27,963 nt of DNA, taken from IMG/VR virus record IMGVR_UViG_3300009605_000103, positions 1 to 27,963 of that record; one strand, 5' to 3'. The position numbers and the translations under genes are program-made. Positions 13,778-21,115 of the stretch are shown here, in pieces. Every line of letters starts with the position of its first letter. Position 1 is the stretch's first letter. Source of the stretch: a virus. The notes below the pieces were generated by a model. That model had not been told where the DNA came from. It saw nothing but the letters and a program-made list of their open reading frames with translations, and searched no databases.

Positions 13778-15712
13778 ATGGCAAGTATAAATAATCCCAA
13801 AAACCCAGATTCTAGGTTATTTAAAAAATTAACAAGGGTTTTTTCTGGGCCTATTATTGACTATCGTGCTCAAACGATTCGAAAGTATCGCCGGCATCAA
13901 TTAGATAAGTTTGCGAATACGTTTAAATCGTTGAGTGGTCAACCTTTTAAGCGGACCGCTCACAATCCATTTGAGAATCTTCAAACAAGCATGATTGCAA
14001 ATCAGAATCGCGTGGAGCGATATGCTGATTTTGATCAAATGGAATATGAACCGATTATTAATTCGGCAATGGACATATATGCAGATGAAATGACCACGTC
14101 TTCTGATTTACAGCCTTTGTTGAAAATCGATTGTCCCAATGAAGAAATCAAAGCGGTGCTGCACTCTCTGTATCATAATATAATGAACATTGAATTCAAT
14201 CTTTTTGGTTGGTGTCGAACGATGTGCAAATATGGTGACATGTTTCTTTATATTGACGTCAATGAAGATTATGGCGTCAAAAATGTCATTGCTTTACCCT
14301 ATGATCAAGTAGAAAGGATCGAAGGAGAAGATAAGACGAATCCAAACTATGTTCAATTTCAGTGGAATTCCGGTGGGTTGACTTTTGAGAACTGGCAAGT
14401 TGCGCACATTCGTATTTTGGGAAATGATAAGTATGCTCCATATGGAACATCAGTTTTGGAAGGTGCCCGGCGTATCTGGCGCCAACTGGTTCTTCTAGAA
14501 GATGCAATGATGGCTTATCGTATTGTTCGTTCGCCAGAACGTCGTGTGTTTTACATTGACACCGGCAATGTTCCTCCTCAAGATATTGAACAGTTTATGC
14601 AAAAAACAATCACCAATATGAAGAGAAACCAATTGGTTGATCCCACTACTGGTCGTGTGGATTTGCGATATAATCCTCTTTCTGTTGAAGAAGATTATTT
14701 CATTCCGGTGAGAGCCGGCATCAATTCTAGAGTTGAAACTCTTCCAGGTGGTTCTTATACTGGAGATATTGATGATGTCAAATATTTAAAGGACAAATTG
14801 TTTGCTGCTTTGAAGATTCCTCAATCGTATTTGTTTCGTGGAGAAGGAGCAGAAGAAGACAAAACAACGTTGGCTCAAAAAGATATTCGCTTTGCCAGAA
14901 CTATTCAGAGATTGCAAAGATCAGTTGTGTCAGAGCTTGAGAAGATCGGCATTGTTCACTTATATTCGTTGGGATATCGAACAAACGATTTAATATCTTT
15001 TAAACTTAAGTTGAACAATCCTTCGAGAATTGCTGAGATTCAAGAATTAGAGCATTGGAAAACAAAGTTTGATACGGCTGGGTCAGCCACTGAAGGTTAT
15101 TTCAGCAAGCGTTGGGTTTCAGAACACATATTTAGTCTTTCAGAAGAAGAATTCCTGCGCAACCAGAGAGAACAGTTTTATGATCGTAAATATGCTGCTG
15201 CTCTTGAAGCTGCAGCTGCCGGCGAAGAGGAGATGGAAGGTGGTCTCGGCGCCGGCGAAATGGGCGAATTAGGCGATGACTTCGGAGGAGAAGAATTCGG
15301 TGGAGAAGAGTTCGGAGAAGAAGAACTTGGCGGTGAGGAAGAGCTTGGCGGTGAGGAAGAGCTTGCCGGCGAAGAAGAAACACTCTTGGCCGCTCCAGGC
15401 CATCGAGATAGTGGTACTGGTTATGTAACTCCGGGTTCAAAAGGAAAAGTATATTTTCCGGTTAAAAGTGATAAAAGGGGTATAGGAGCAAACCACAGGC
15501 GAACAAAAGGTTCTTGGTCAGACGAGACTGCTCGTCCTACTACAAGAAACGTTTGGAAAGCTCCGAGTTTAATTAATCTAAGCGAAAGTCTTTCTGGGGA
15601 CAACGAATCTAATTATAATAATGAAGAACAGCTTCTAATTGAAGTAAATCAAGGTATTAGAGATTTGATTGCAGAATTGGAGAAAAAAGATAATGTCGAA
15701 GAAACACAATAA
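13778..15712 (+). CDS. gp20: Portal protein (gp20-like) with acidic C-terminal extension
   Basis: The protein has 644 residues and forms the dodecameric ring at the head vertex through which DNA passes; in T4 it also starts prohead assembly. Its identity follows from position after gp17 and from gp20-like segments, such as the E-P-I-I-N-S-A-M-D-I-Y-A-D-E stretch near residue 90 and the G-T-S-V-L-E-G-A-R region followed by the R-S-P-E-R-R-V-F-Y-I-D-T-G-N stretch. It exceeds the T4 protein by about 120 residues, mostly at the C-terminus: an Ala/Glu helix, a Gly/Glu low-complexity tract (about residues 482-536), then a basic linker and a helical tail. The tail contains N-E-E-Q-L-L-I-E, the same octapeptide found after the tag in the protein at 2347. 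A TATAAATA string lies at its start codons (13786-13793), possibly by chance. Confidence 0.93.
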   Translation: MASINNPKNPDSRLFKKLTRVFSGPIIDYRAQTIRKYRRHQLDKFANTFKSLSGQPFKRTAHNPFENLQTSMIANQNRVERYADFDQMEYEPIINSAMDIYADEMTTSSDLQPLLKIDCPNEEIKAVLHSLYHNIMNIEFNLFGWCRTMCKYGDMFLYIDVNEDYGVKNVIALPYDQVERIEGEDKTNPNYVQFQWNSGGLTFENWQVAHIRILGNDKYAPYGTSVLEGARRIWRQLVLLEDAMMAYRIVRSPERRVFYIDTGNVPPQDIEQFMQKTITNMKRNQLVDPTTGRVDLRYNPLSVEEDYFIPVRAGINSRVETLPGGSYTGDIDDVKYLKDKLFAALKIPQSYLFRGEGAEEDKTTLAQKDIRFARTIQRLQRSVVSELEKIGIVHLYSLGYRTNDLISFKLKLNNPSRIAEIQELEHWKTKFDTAGSATEGYFSKRWVSEHIFSLSEEEFLRNQREQFYDRKYAAALEAAAAGEEEMEGGLGAGEMGELGDDFGGEEFGGEEFGEEELGGEEELGGEEELAGEEETLLAAPGHRDSGTGYVTPGSKGKVYFPVKSDKRGIGANHRRTKGSWSDETARPTTRNVWKAPSLINLSESLSGDNESNYNNEEQLLIEVNQGIRDLIAELEKKDNVEETQ

Positions 15713-16508
15713 AAAACGCAATACGGTGTTTTTATACGAAATTTTGGTTAGAGAATTGACCAAAAGTATAATAAAGAAGAATAAAAAAAGAAAATCCAAC
15801 GTTCTTTCTATTCTTAAAGAACATTTTAAGAAAGGGACAATTCTCCAAAAAGAGTTACAATTATACAAAGACACCTTAACCAGCGAAGAAATGGACCCTC
15901 ACACTGCCGAGAAATACATTTTTGAAACAAAAGCAGCCCATCAAAGACTTGATAAAGGAGAAGTCTTTAGAGAACAAAGTGAAGTCATATCGAAGATAAA
16001 CAAGTTTTTATCAAAATCTGTTTTTTCCAATTTTGTTCCCAATTATAAAGATTTGGCTACACTGTCGCAATTGTTTGATGAAGATGTAACGGTTAAAAAT
16101 AGGGTTTTATTGGAAAAGAAAATTATTGCTGATCTCATTTCAACTTCAAAAGAGAAGAAAGTAATGAAGTCAATAGGAAATCTGGCCTATAAGACTTTTA
16201 TTGAGAAGTTTAATTCACAGTATGAAGGATTGTTAGAAGAACAGAAGCAATTACTAAACCATTATATTATTTCGTTTTCCAACGATAGCATCGATTTGAA
16301 AATTTATTTAAATGAAGAAATAACAAGATTAATAGAGATTGTGGACTCTTCATTAGAATTGGACGAGATTAAAGAAGATACAAATATGACTGATTCAACA
16401 AAGAAAGTGTTGAATCTCATTGCCGGCATCAAACTTAAACCGATTAATGAAAGCACGATAAGACAGGTTTTGAAAATACAAGGTCTTGCCCGGGAGATTC
16501 AGAGCTAA
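15693..16508 (+). CDS. Helical protein between portal and protease
   Basis: The ATG at 15693, with GGAG ten bases upstream, gives 271 residues; a TTG at 15669 in the same frame would overlap the portal further and is less likely. The N-terminus is extremely basic (S-K-K-H-N-K-K-R-N), and the remainder is alternating charged helices without a catalytic motif, ending in a conserved-looking I-R-Q-V-L-K-I-Q-G-L-A-R-E-I. In T4 the small core proteins gp67 and gp68 occupy this slot, but length and composition differ, so I give no symbol. A role in the prohead core or portal assembly is inferred from location alone. The stop overlaps the next start by one base (TAATG). Confidence 0.65.
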   Translation: MSKKHNKKRNTVFLYEILVRELTKSIIKKNKKRKSNVLSILKEHFKKGTILQKELQLYKDTLTSEEMDPHTAEKYIFETKAAHQRLDKGEVFREQSEVISKINKFLSKSVFSNFVPNYKDLATLSQLFDEDVTVKNRVLLEKKIIADLISTSKEKKVMKSIGNLAYKTFIEKFNSQYEGLLEEQKQLLNHYIISFSNDSIDLKIYLNEEITRLIEIVDSSLELDEIKEDTNMTDSTKKVLNLIAGIKLKPINESTIRQVLKIQGLAREIQS

Positions 16509-17056
16509 TGGCTGATATCACAATTACAATAGGCGATGAAGGAGAAGAGGAAGAAAATAGATTAACTTTCGAGTTAAACGCAAGAAAAACTCTTGAAGGC
16601 GACATTGTTATTCGAGATCATCCAGATATCGATGTTGTTGTGATGCCTGAGAAAATGAAAGTTGTTGCGTTTTCAAAAGATTCTTTGACAGAAGAAACAT
16701 ATCAAACACAAGATAAGCTATTTGACTTTTTAGTTAAGCGCGGTGTCGTCGACAGAGACAGCATTCAAGGTGGGAACGTTTTTGGTTCTATGGAAGCAAA
16801 GATTCCTGTGACTGAAGAAAACAATTCATCCAAATATGTTCTTTTGGGTATCGCCAAGTGGCTTGAAGTTGAAAAACCATACTTTGAATACTTAGAGAAG
16901 TTTGAGCAGATAGAAGAAGATCGGTTTACAGAACCATCTGATGAAGAATCTACTGATTTCGATCCAACTCGACATGCCGAAAAGAAAGGCGTTCTCAGAC
17001 CAATGTATATTAGAAGTCCCTATGGACTAAACTTTGCTTATGGATATAGAGAGTAG
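16508..17056 (+). CDS. Unknown acidic protein in head gene cluster
   Basis: The protein has 182 residues and is acidic. A beta-rich N-terminus (A-D-I-T-I-T-I-G-D-E-G) is followed by strands that include D-I-D-V-V-V-M-P, a middle helical part and an acidic linker, and it ends R-P-M-Y-I-R-S-P-Y-G-L-N-F-A-Y-G-Y-R-E. I do not recognise a family. It is coupled to the preceding gene through TAATG and lies among genes of prohead assembly, so a structural or assembly role is likely but not shown. Confidence 0.6.
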   Translation: MADITITIGDEGEEEENRLTFELNARKTLEGDIVIRDHPDIDVVVMPEKMKVVAFSKDSLTEETYQTQDKLFDFLVKRGVVDRDSIQGGNVFGSMEAKIPVTEENNSSKYVLLGIAKWLEVEKPYFEYLEKFEQIEEDRFTEPSDEESTDFDPTRHAEKKGVLRPMYIRSPYGLNFAYGYRE

Positions 17057-17057
17057 T

Positions 17058-17354
17058 ATGCTAGGGCTATTATACTTTATTCTCTGTTCTTTCGGTTTAA
17101 CATCAATACTGGTTTATGGAAAGATTCTTGATCACATCAGACCAAAGCATTGTTTCTTTCACTGCCCTGCTTGTATGGGGTTTTGGGTTGGTGTATTTTT
17201 GTTCTGCGTAAATGGATATACAGAACTATTTACATTTGATTATAATTTGATCAATGCTTTGCTTCTGGGATGGTTGAGTTCTGGAACAAGCTATGTATTA
17301 TCAATGTTGTTTAATGATAATGGATTAAAAGTTGATTTCGGAGGACAAGAATGA
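17058..17354 (+). CDS. DUF1360-like membrane protein
   Basis: The chosen start at 17058 lies one base after the preceding stop and gives 98 residues; ATG 17040 would add six residues inside the previous gene. Residues 2-20 form a hydrophobic helix. C36-P-A-C39-M-G-F-W then opens a second helix (about 40-52), and a third hydrophobic stretch spans about 64-84. The C-x2-C-x-G-F-W motif with flanking membrane helices is the hallmark of the DUF1360 family of phage and bacterial membrane proteins, whose function is unknown. Being inside the head cluster is odd for a membrane protein; anchoring of prohead assembly to the inner membrane, known for T4, is one idea. Confidence 0.65.
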   Translation: MLGLLYFILCSFGLTSILVYGKILDHIRPKHCFFHCPACMGFWVGVFLFCVNGYTELFTFDYNLINALLLGWLSSGTSYVLSMLFNDNGLKVDFGGQE

Positions 17355-17434
17355 AACGTTACATGATTCCAAGAGTTGCTAATTGCTGCCGAGGAAGCAT
17401 ATTCGTGCAGGTTGCGCCTGCATTAAGGATTTGA
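17351..17434 (+). CDS. 27-residue mini-gene between membrane protein and gp21
   Basis: An ATG at 17351 overlaps the upstream TGA (ATGA), has GGAGGA six bases before it, and runs 27 codons to a TGA one base before the gp21 start, so it fills the gap exactly. The peptide contains R-V-A-N-C-C-R-G-S-I-F-V and is basic with paired Cys. It could be a genuine small protein or serve only to couple translation into gp21. No family is recognised. Confidence 0.45.
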   Translation: MKRYMIPRVANCCRGSIFVQVAPALRI

Positions 17435-17435
17435 G

Positions 17436-18047
17436 ATGAACAAGAAAGTATTACTCAGAGAATATTATGAATTATGCGAAGGTGGTATTTGCCAAGATTA
17501 TTTAACTGAAGCTGAAAAGCGAATGGTTAATAACGATGGTACTGTCTTTCTTACCGGTATTGTACAGTGTGCCGGCAAAAAGAACGGCAACGGCCGAATA
17601 TATTCTGAAAACATTCTAAAACGAGAAGTCAATAACTATCAAAAGATCATAAACGAGAACAGAGCACTGGGAGAATTAGATCATCCAGAAGATTCAGTTG
17701 TTAATCTTCGCAATGCCTCACACATGATGAAGAGATTGTGGTGGGATGGCAGTAACGTCATGGGAAAGATTCAGTGTTTGAACACTCCATCTGGTAACAT
17801 TCTGATATCGCTTGCCAATTCTGGTGTTTCACTGGGTATTTCTTCACGAGGGTTGGGTTCTGTCACAGAAGGTCAAGATGGAACGATTGTTGAAGACGAT
17901 TTTCAGTTAATCTGTTTTGATATTGTGTCTGAGCCCTCGACGACAAATGCATATTTGAATCTTTCGGAGAGCAGACAAAAAACATTGTGGACAAAAGCAG
18001 ATCGAATTAATCGAGCGCTATATAGCATATTACATGTGTTAACATAA
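17436..18047 (+). CDS. gp21: Prohead core serine protease (gp21-like)
   Basis: The protein has 203 residues. It is the maturation protease of T4-type heads: inside the prohead it cuts scaffold, major capsid protein and internal proteins after (L/I)-x-E, then digests itself. The herpes-assemblin-like fold is indicated by G-E-L-D-H-P (79-84, catalytic H83), G-I-S-S-R-G-L-G-S (134-142, catalytic Ser 136 or 137) and C-F-D-I-V-S-E-P (160-167, probable D162). An N-terminal L-T-E/A (24-27) is a candidate self-processing site. It is the enzyme predicted to remove the tags of the cassette at 615-11247. The length is close to T4 gp21. An AGGAGG site follows its stop, serving the next gene. Confidence 0.93.
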   Translation: MNKKVLLREYYELCEGGICQDYLTEAEKRMVNNDGTVFLTGIVQCAGKKNGNGRIYSENILKREVNNYQKIINENRALGELDHPEDSVVNLRNASHMMKRLWWDGSNVMGKIQCLNTPSGNILISLANSGVSLGISSRGLGSVTEGQDGTIVEDDFQLICFDIVSEPSTTNAYLNLSESRQKTLWTKADRINRALYSILHVLT

Positions 18048-18059
18048 AGGAGGAATAAA

Positions 18060-18500
18060 ATGAAAATAACTGAAAAGCAATTAAATCAAATTATCCAGGA
18101 AGAGATTGATCAAGCAATTGAAGAAGGTTGGTTGGATCGACTAAAAGCCCGGGGAAAGGGTGTTAAAAGCCGCCTCAAAGGTGCTGCAAGTGGCCTGGGA
18201 GCGAAGGCTGCTGGCGCATTAGGTGCTGAAACTGCTGCCGGTGAATTGACTAAAAAGGCTGCTGAACGGAAAGCAACCGGCGCCACTGAAGAAGCAAAAT
18301 CGTTAATGCGTTCACACCATAAAAAGGTTGACAGAATTGTTGGAAATATGATTAATGATGCTAAAAAGCTTAATTTACTAGCAGATCCAGAAATGAAAAA
18401 AGCACTTAGTGCAGCTAAAAGTGTCGTTACTCGCATAGGTAGAATTTTAGATCCAAATTATGCAAGCCCTCACGCTCCAAAACCAGAACCAGAGGTTTAG
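18060..18500 (+). CDS. Ala/Lys-rich head-core or internal protein candidate
   Basis: The protein has 146 residues behind a perfect AGGAGG site. It begins MKITEKQLNQIIQEEI, an amphipathic helix ending in I-Q-E (14) and I-E-E/G (20-23), either of which fits gp21 cleavage. The body is basic and Ala/Gly-rich (R-L-K-A-R-G-K-G then an A-G-A-L-G-A region), as in DNA-condensing internal proteins, then helical, ending in a proline-rich tail. From memory, N-termini of the form MKIT-x-x-Q-L-x-x-I-I are common in marine phage proteins. Its location between protease and scaffold supports a head-core role; function is inferred from composition and place. Confidence 0.6.
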   Translation: MKITEKQLNQIIQEEIDQAIEEGWLDRLKARGKGVKSRLKGAASGLGAKAAGALGAETAAGELTKKAAERKATGATEEAKSLMRSHHKKVDRIVGNMINDAKKLNLLADPEMKKALSAAKSVVTRIGRILDPNYASPHAPKPEPEV

Positions 18501-18542
18501 TTGCGGTAGAAAGCTTAAAGAGAAAACAAAAATGAGAGATAA

Positions 18543-18926
18543 ATGAAAACAAACGAATTCAAAAAGATTCTCAAACCACTAATCAAACAATGTATCAAAG
18601 AAGTCATCTTTGAAGAAGGTGTTCTTTCCGGAATTATTAGTGAAGTAATGAAAGGCGTCAATGCTGCGCCGGTTGTTAGAGAACAGAGAGAACAAAAGGT
18701 TGCCAGTAAACCAACCAATGGGCATGCCAAAAAACAATTGCAAGAACAAAAAAAGAAAATGTTGGATGCGGTTGGGAGAGGCTCTTTTAATGGTATAGAC
18801 ATATTTGAGGGAACAAAACCATTGACAGAAAGTAATCAGCAATCTCCATTGGCAAATATTGAACCTGGAGATGCCGGCGTAGATATTAGTGGAATGTTTA
18901 ATTCCAATTGGAGTAAGTTAATTTAG
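18543..18926 (+). CDS. Small head-cluster protein, possible prohead core component
   Basis: The protein has 127 residues. The N-terminus MKTNEFKKILKPLIKQCIKE is an amphipathic, basic helix with an I-K-E at 18-20 and I-F-E at 22-24, both potential gp21 sites. The middle is Gln/Lys/Glu-rich and probably coiled. The C-terminal 35 residues (P-L-T-E-S-N-Q-Q then G-V-D-I-S-G-M-F-N-S-N-W-S-K-L-I) look like a conserved binding motif. From memory, similar small proteins sit beside gp21 in marine T4-type phages. A scaffold or core role is inferred; T4 gp67/gp68 are functional candidates but no clear similarity is visible. Confidence 0.6.
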   Translation: MKTNEFKKILKPLIKQCIKEVIFEEGVLSGIISEVMKGVNAAPVVREQREQKVASKPTNGHAKKQLQEQKKKMLDAVGRGSFNGIDIFEGTKPLTESNQQSPLANIEPGDAGVDISGMFNSNWSKLI

Positions 18927-18947
18927 GACTAATTATTAGAGGAAGAT

Positions 18948-19166
18948 ATGGGGATTAACGTTGAGATCTTTTCAAGAAGAGGAGAAGATCCAAAAAAAAC
19001 AATTAAGCGCTTCGTTAAAAAATGCAAAAGAGAAGGTTTTTTAAGAGAAGTTATAGAAAAACAAAGGTTTAAGAAGTCTTCTGAAAAAAGAAGAATGAAG
19101 AAAAAGAAAAGAGAAAAAGTTCTTCAAAAGCTTCGAAAACAATATGAAGAAAAGATGAGAGATTAG
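18948..19166 (+). CDS. rpsU: Ribosomal protein bS21-like protein
   Basis: The protein has 72 residues and is extremely basic. The pattern P-K-K-T-I-K-R-F-V-K-K-C-K-R-E-G (15-30), then E-V-I-E-K-Q-R-F-K-K-S-S-E-K-R-R (34-49) and a lysine/arginine helix matches bacterial bS21: the R-F-x-x-x-C-x-x-x-G core, the R-x-F-x-K-x-S/T turn and the basic tail. Phage-encoded bS21 is known in aquatic viruses and is thought to enter host 30S subunits and shift initiation towards phage messages, since bS21 lies near the anti-Shine-Dalgarno region. Here it sits inside the head cluster behind AGAGGAAG. A packaged DNA-binding protein is an alternative. Confidence 0.75.
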   Translation: MGINVEIFSRRGEDPKKTIKRFVKKCKREGFLREVIEKQRFKKSSEKRRMKKKKREKVLQKLRKQYEEKMRD

Positions 19167-19176
19167 GAGATAAACA

Positions 19177-19626
19177 ATGGCACTATATAATAGTTGGGGA
19201 AGAACAAGAAGCCCCAAGAATTTAGCCGGCAGTCAAGGTGGGACGGTTACACCTTTGGCGAATACAAACAACTTACAAGGTATTACTGCATCAACTGAGG
19301 GTTATGCTACAGAAAATCAAAGATATTTGCATGTCCTTGTTGAAGATGCGCATGATACCACGCCAGCTGCGTTGACTATATTTGGATATTGTCATGCTTT
19401 TTTAAGGTGGTTTGAGATACCAGAGTCAGCTCCTTTTCCAGTTGGTGACAACACCAATCCAACAGCTGCTTCTATAACAGTGGCTGATTCCGAAGTCGCT
19501 GTGGCGAGTCAAGTTCCAAGCGCCAGAGAATATCGAGTTTATCATATAGTGGGAATAGATAGGGTTGCTTTTGTTCACGAAGATTCTGGTGAAGTTAATA
19601 TCTTTGCCGCATGCTCCACTTTTTAA
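19177..19626 (+). CDS. Small beta-rich protein, probably virion structural
   Basis: The protein has 149 residues behind AGGAGATAAACA. It starts A-L-Y-N-S-W-G-R-T-R-S-P-K-N, a polar arm, followed by a Thr/Ala/Val-rich segment with regularly spaced strands and few charged residues, as in small capsid-surface or decoration proteins. No enzyme motif, signal peptide or membrane helix is seen. I recognise no family. Its place between the bS21-like gene and the fibre-like gene in the head cluster is the only functional hint. The 153 bases that follow hold no gene that I can support. Confidence 0.55.
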   Translation: MALYNSWGRTRSPKNLAGSQGGTVTPLANTNNLQGITASTEGYATENQRYLHVLVEDAHDTTPAALTIFGYCHAFLRWFEIPESAPFPVGDNTNPTAASITVADSEVAVASQVPSAREYRVYHIVGIDRVAFVHEDSGEVNIFAACSTF

Positions 19627-19779
19627 CATGACGAATGAACAATAATTCAAATCAGATATTCACTATCCTCTGTGAACTCTGCCAATCATCAATCTTCAAC
19701 TTGGAACTAATTTTAGACAATCGATATAGCTTATAACTGATTACGAACTAATTATGTTATTATAGGAGAATAATATCTA

Positions 19780-20988
19780 ATGCCAAATTTAGGATGGGCA
19801 TATATATCGGGTGCCGCGGCTGCAACTGTGGGTGGCGCCGACACACACGTTCAATTCAATTCAGGATCTACTCTTAGTGGATCTAGCAACTTTACATATG
19901 ATTATACCAACGATAAACTTGTACTTTCTGGAGGTTTAGATGTTTCTGGAACAATTACATCATATGCGTTCGAAACGATCACTACAACCACTTATTTAGG
20001 TGATACAAAATTTGGTAATGACACCGGCGACACTCACCAATTTACTGGCAGTGTTGAAATAAGTGCTTCAACTTTGTCTATAGATAAAGCTGGAGTCAAG
20101 ACCAGTTTGGAATACGATGCCGACTTTGAAGGGGCTCATTTTAGAATGACCTCTTCGGCCAATCCAGAAGAAATATATATTTTCGGAAACAATTCAATAC
20201 TTCCTGCTGCTGATCACCGAGTCGAGATCGCAATAGGCGGGAGGAATACTGCTGGAGGCCTGAATCTTCTCAAGCTTAAGGCTGGACCCACTGAGACTAA
20301 AATTCAGCCTGCCGCTTTATTTGGCATGACCACTGGCGAATTTAAGATTCAAGGGTCGGAAGCCAGTGTAACAAATGATGATGGTGGAGACATTGTGTTA
20401 ATCGGCGGTGTCGGAGACGGCACTGGAGCAACTGGAAGCATAATCTTTAGAGAAAGTGCCAATTATCAATTTACTGGCAGTGTTGAAATGAGTGGCGGCA
20501 ATGTGACCATAGGTAATGCAGCTATATTCTCGCCTGGTTTCGGGGTTGGTCTTAAGACTCACTCTTCATCGTTCACTAGCGCATACGATCAATCTGGTGA
20601 TATACTATTTGCAGGCACTGGTTCCGCAGCTGGAGTAGCCGCCGGCCATTTGGTTTATTTAGATTCAACAAAACAATGGAGCTTAGTTAATGCAGCTGCA
20701 ACTGGTTCCGGCGATGCAGCTTTTATTGCAATTGTCGGTGACACTGCTCCACCACATTCCAAAGGAGTTCTTACTCGTGGGTTGTGTCAACTAACAAGCT
20801 CTCTTATTACTGGATCTGCTGGCCCAGGCGCCTTTGATATTGGAGGACAAGTATATGCCAGCTTTGTTGCCGGTCAATATACAACTGTAATACCATCGGG
20901 TTCTGGAGAAGTTGTCAGAGTTATAGGACATTCAATTGATGTAGATTTGATATTTTTCAGTCCTTCACCAGATTTTATTGAGCTATAG
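19780..20988 (+). CDS. Fibre-like or head-appendage structural protein
   Basis: The protein has 402 residues and is rich in Gly, Ser and Thr with few Cys. Two copies of an F-T-G-S-V-E-(I/M)-S motif occur (near residues 88 and 230), each opening a beta-rich stretch, which suggests repeated beta-helical or trimeric shaft units. The last 120 residues form a domain I associate with marine phage fibre or capsid-surface proteins: G-H-L-V-Y-L-D, a G-V-L-T-R-G strand, G-G-Q-V-Y-A-S, and a V-V-R-V-I-G-H ending in F-F-S-P-S-P-D-F-I-E-L. The protein may be a head fibre given its place between head genes; tail fibre genes usually lie elsewhere. The ribosome site is ATAGGAG. Confidence 0.6.
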   Translation: MPNLGWAYISGAAAATVGGADTHVQFNSGSTLSGSSNFTYDYTNDKLVLSGGLDVSGTITSYAFETITTTTYLGDTKFGNDTGDTHQFTGSVEISASTLSIDKAGVKTSLEYDADFEGAHFRMTSSANPEEIYIFGNNSILPAADHRVEIAIGGRNTAGGLNLLKLKAGPTETKIQPAALFGMTTGEFKIQGSEASVTNDDGGDIVLIGGVGDGTGATGSIIFRESANYQFTGSVEMSGGNVTIGNAAIFSPGFGVGLKTHSSSFTSAYDQSGDILFAGTGSAAGVAAGHLVYLDSTKQWSLVNAAATGSGDAAFIAIVGDTAPPHSKGVLTRGLCQLTSSLITGSAGPGAFDIGGQVYASFVAGQYTTVIPSGSGEVVRVIGHSIDVDLIFFSPSPDFIEL

Positions 20989-21115
20989 GATAAAGTAGAG
21001 TAACTATATGAAAGTCGGAGATAACAGAAAATCAACACATATAGTCATTTTAAAGAACTAAATACTATTTATTTGTGAACATCTATTTATTAATAATGTA
21101 TTCAAGGAGTTATAT

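Noticed and set aside
13786-13793. TATAAATA as a T4-type late promoter
   Set aside because: It matches the T4 late box but lies inside the first codons of the portal gene, too close to serve it; chance in AT-rich DNA is likely.
15669-15692. TTG start giving an M-Q-N-W-R-K-K beginning that faintly resembles the tag
   Set aside because: It lies within the end of the portal gene; ATG 15693 has a well-spaced GGAG. The similarity to the tag lacks the L-L-F-E part and the cut site.
19627-19779. RNA gene or terminator in the 153-base gap
   Set aside because: Only a five-pair TTCAC/GTGAA hairpin without a T run is visible, and no tRNA-like cloverleaf.
21008-21061. 17-codon open frame between the fibre-like gene and gp22
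   Set aside because: No ribosome site and no sign of conservation; probably chance in the leader of gp22.
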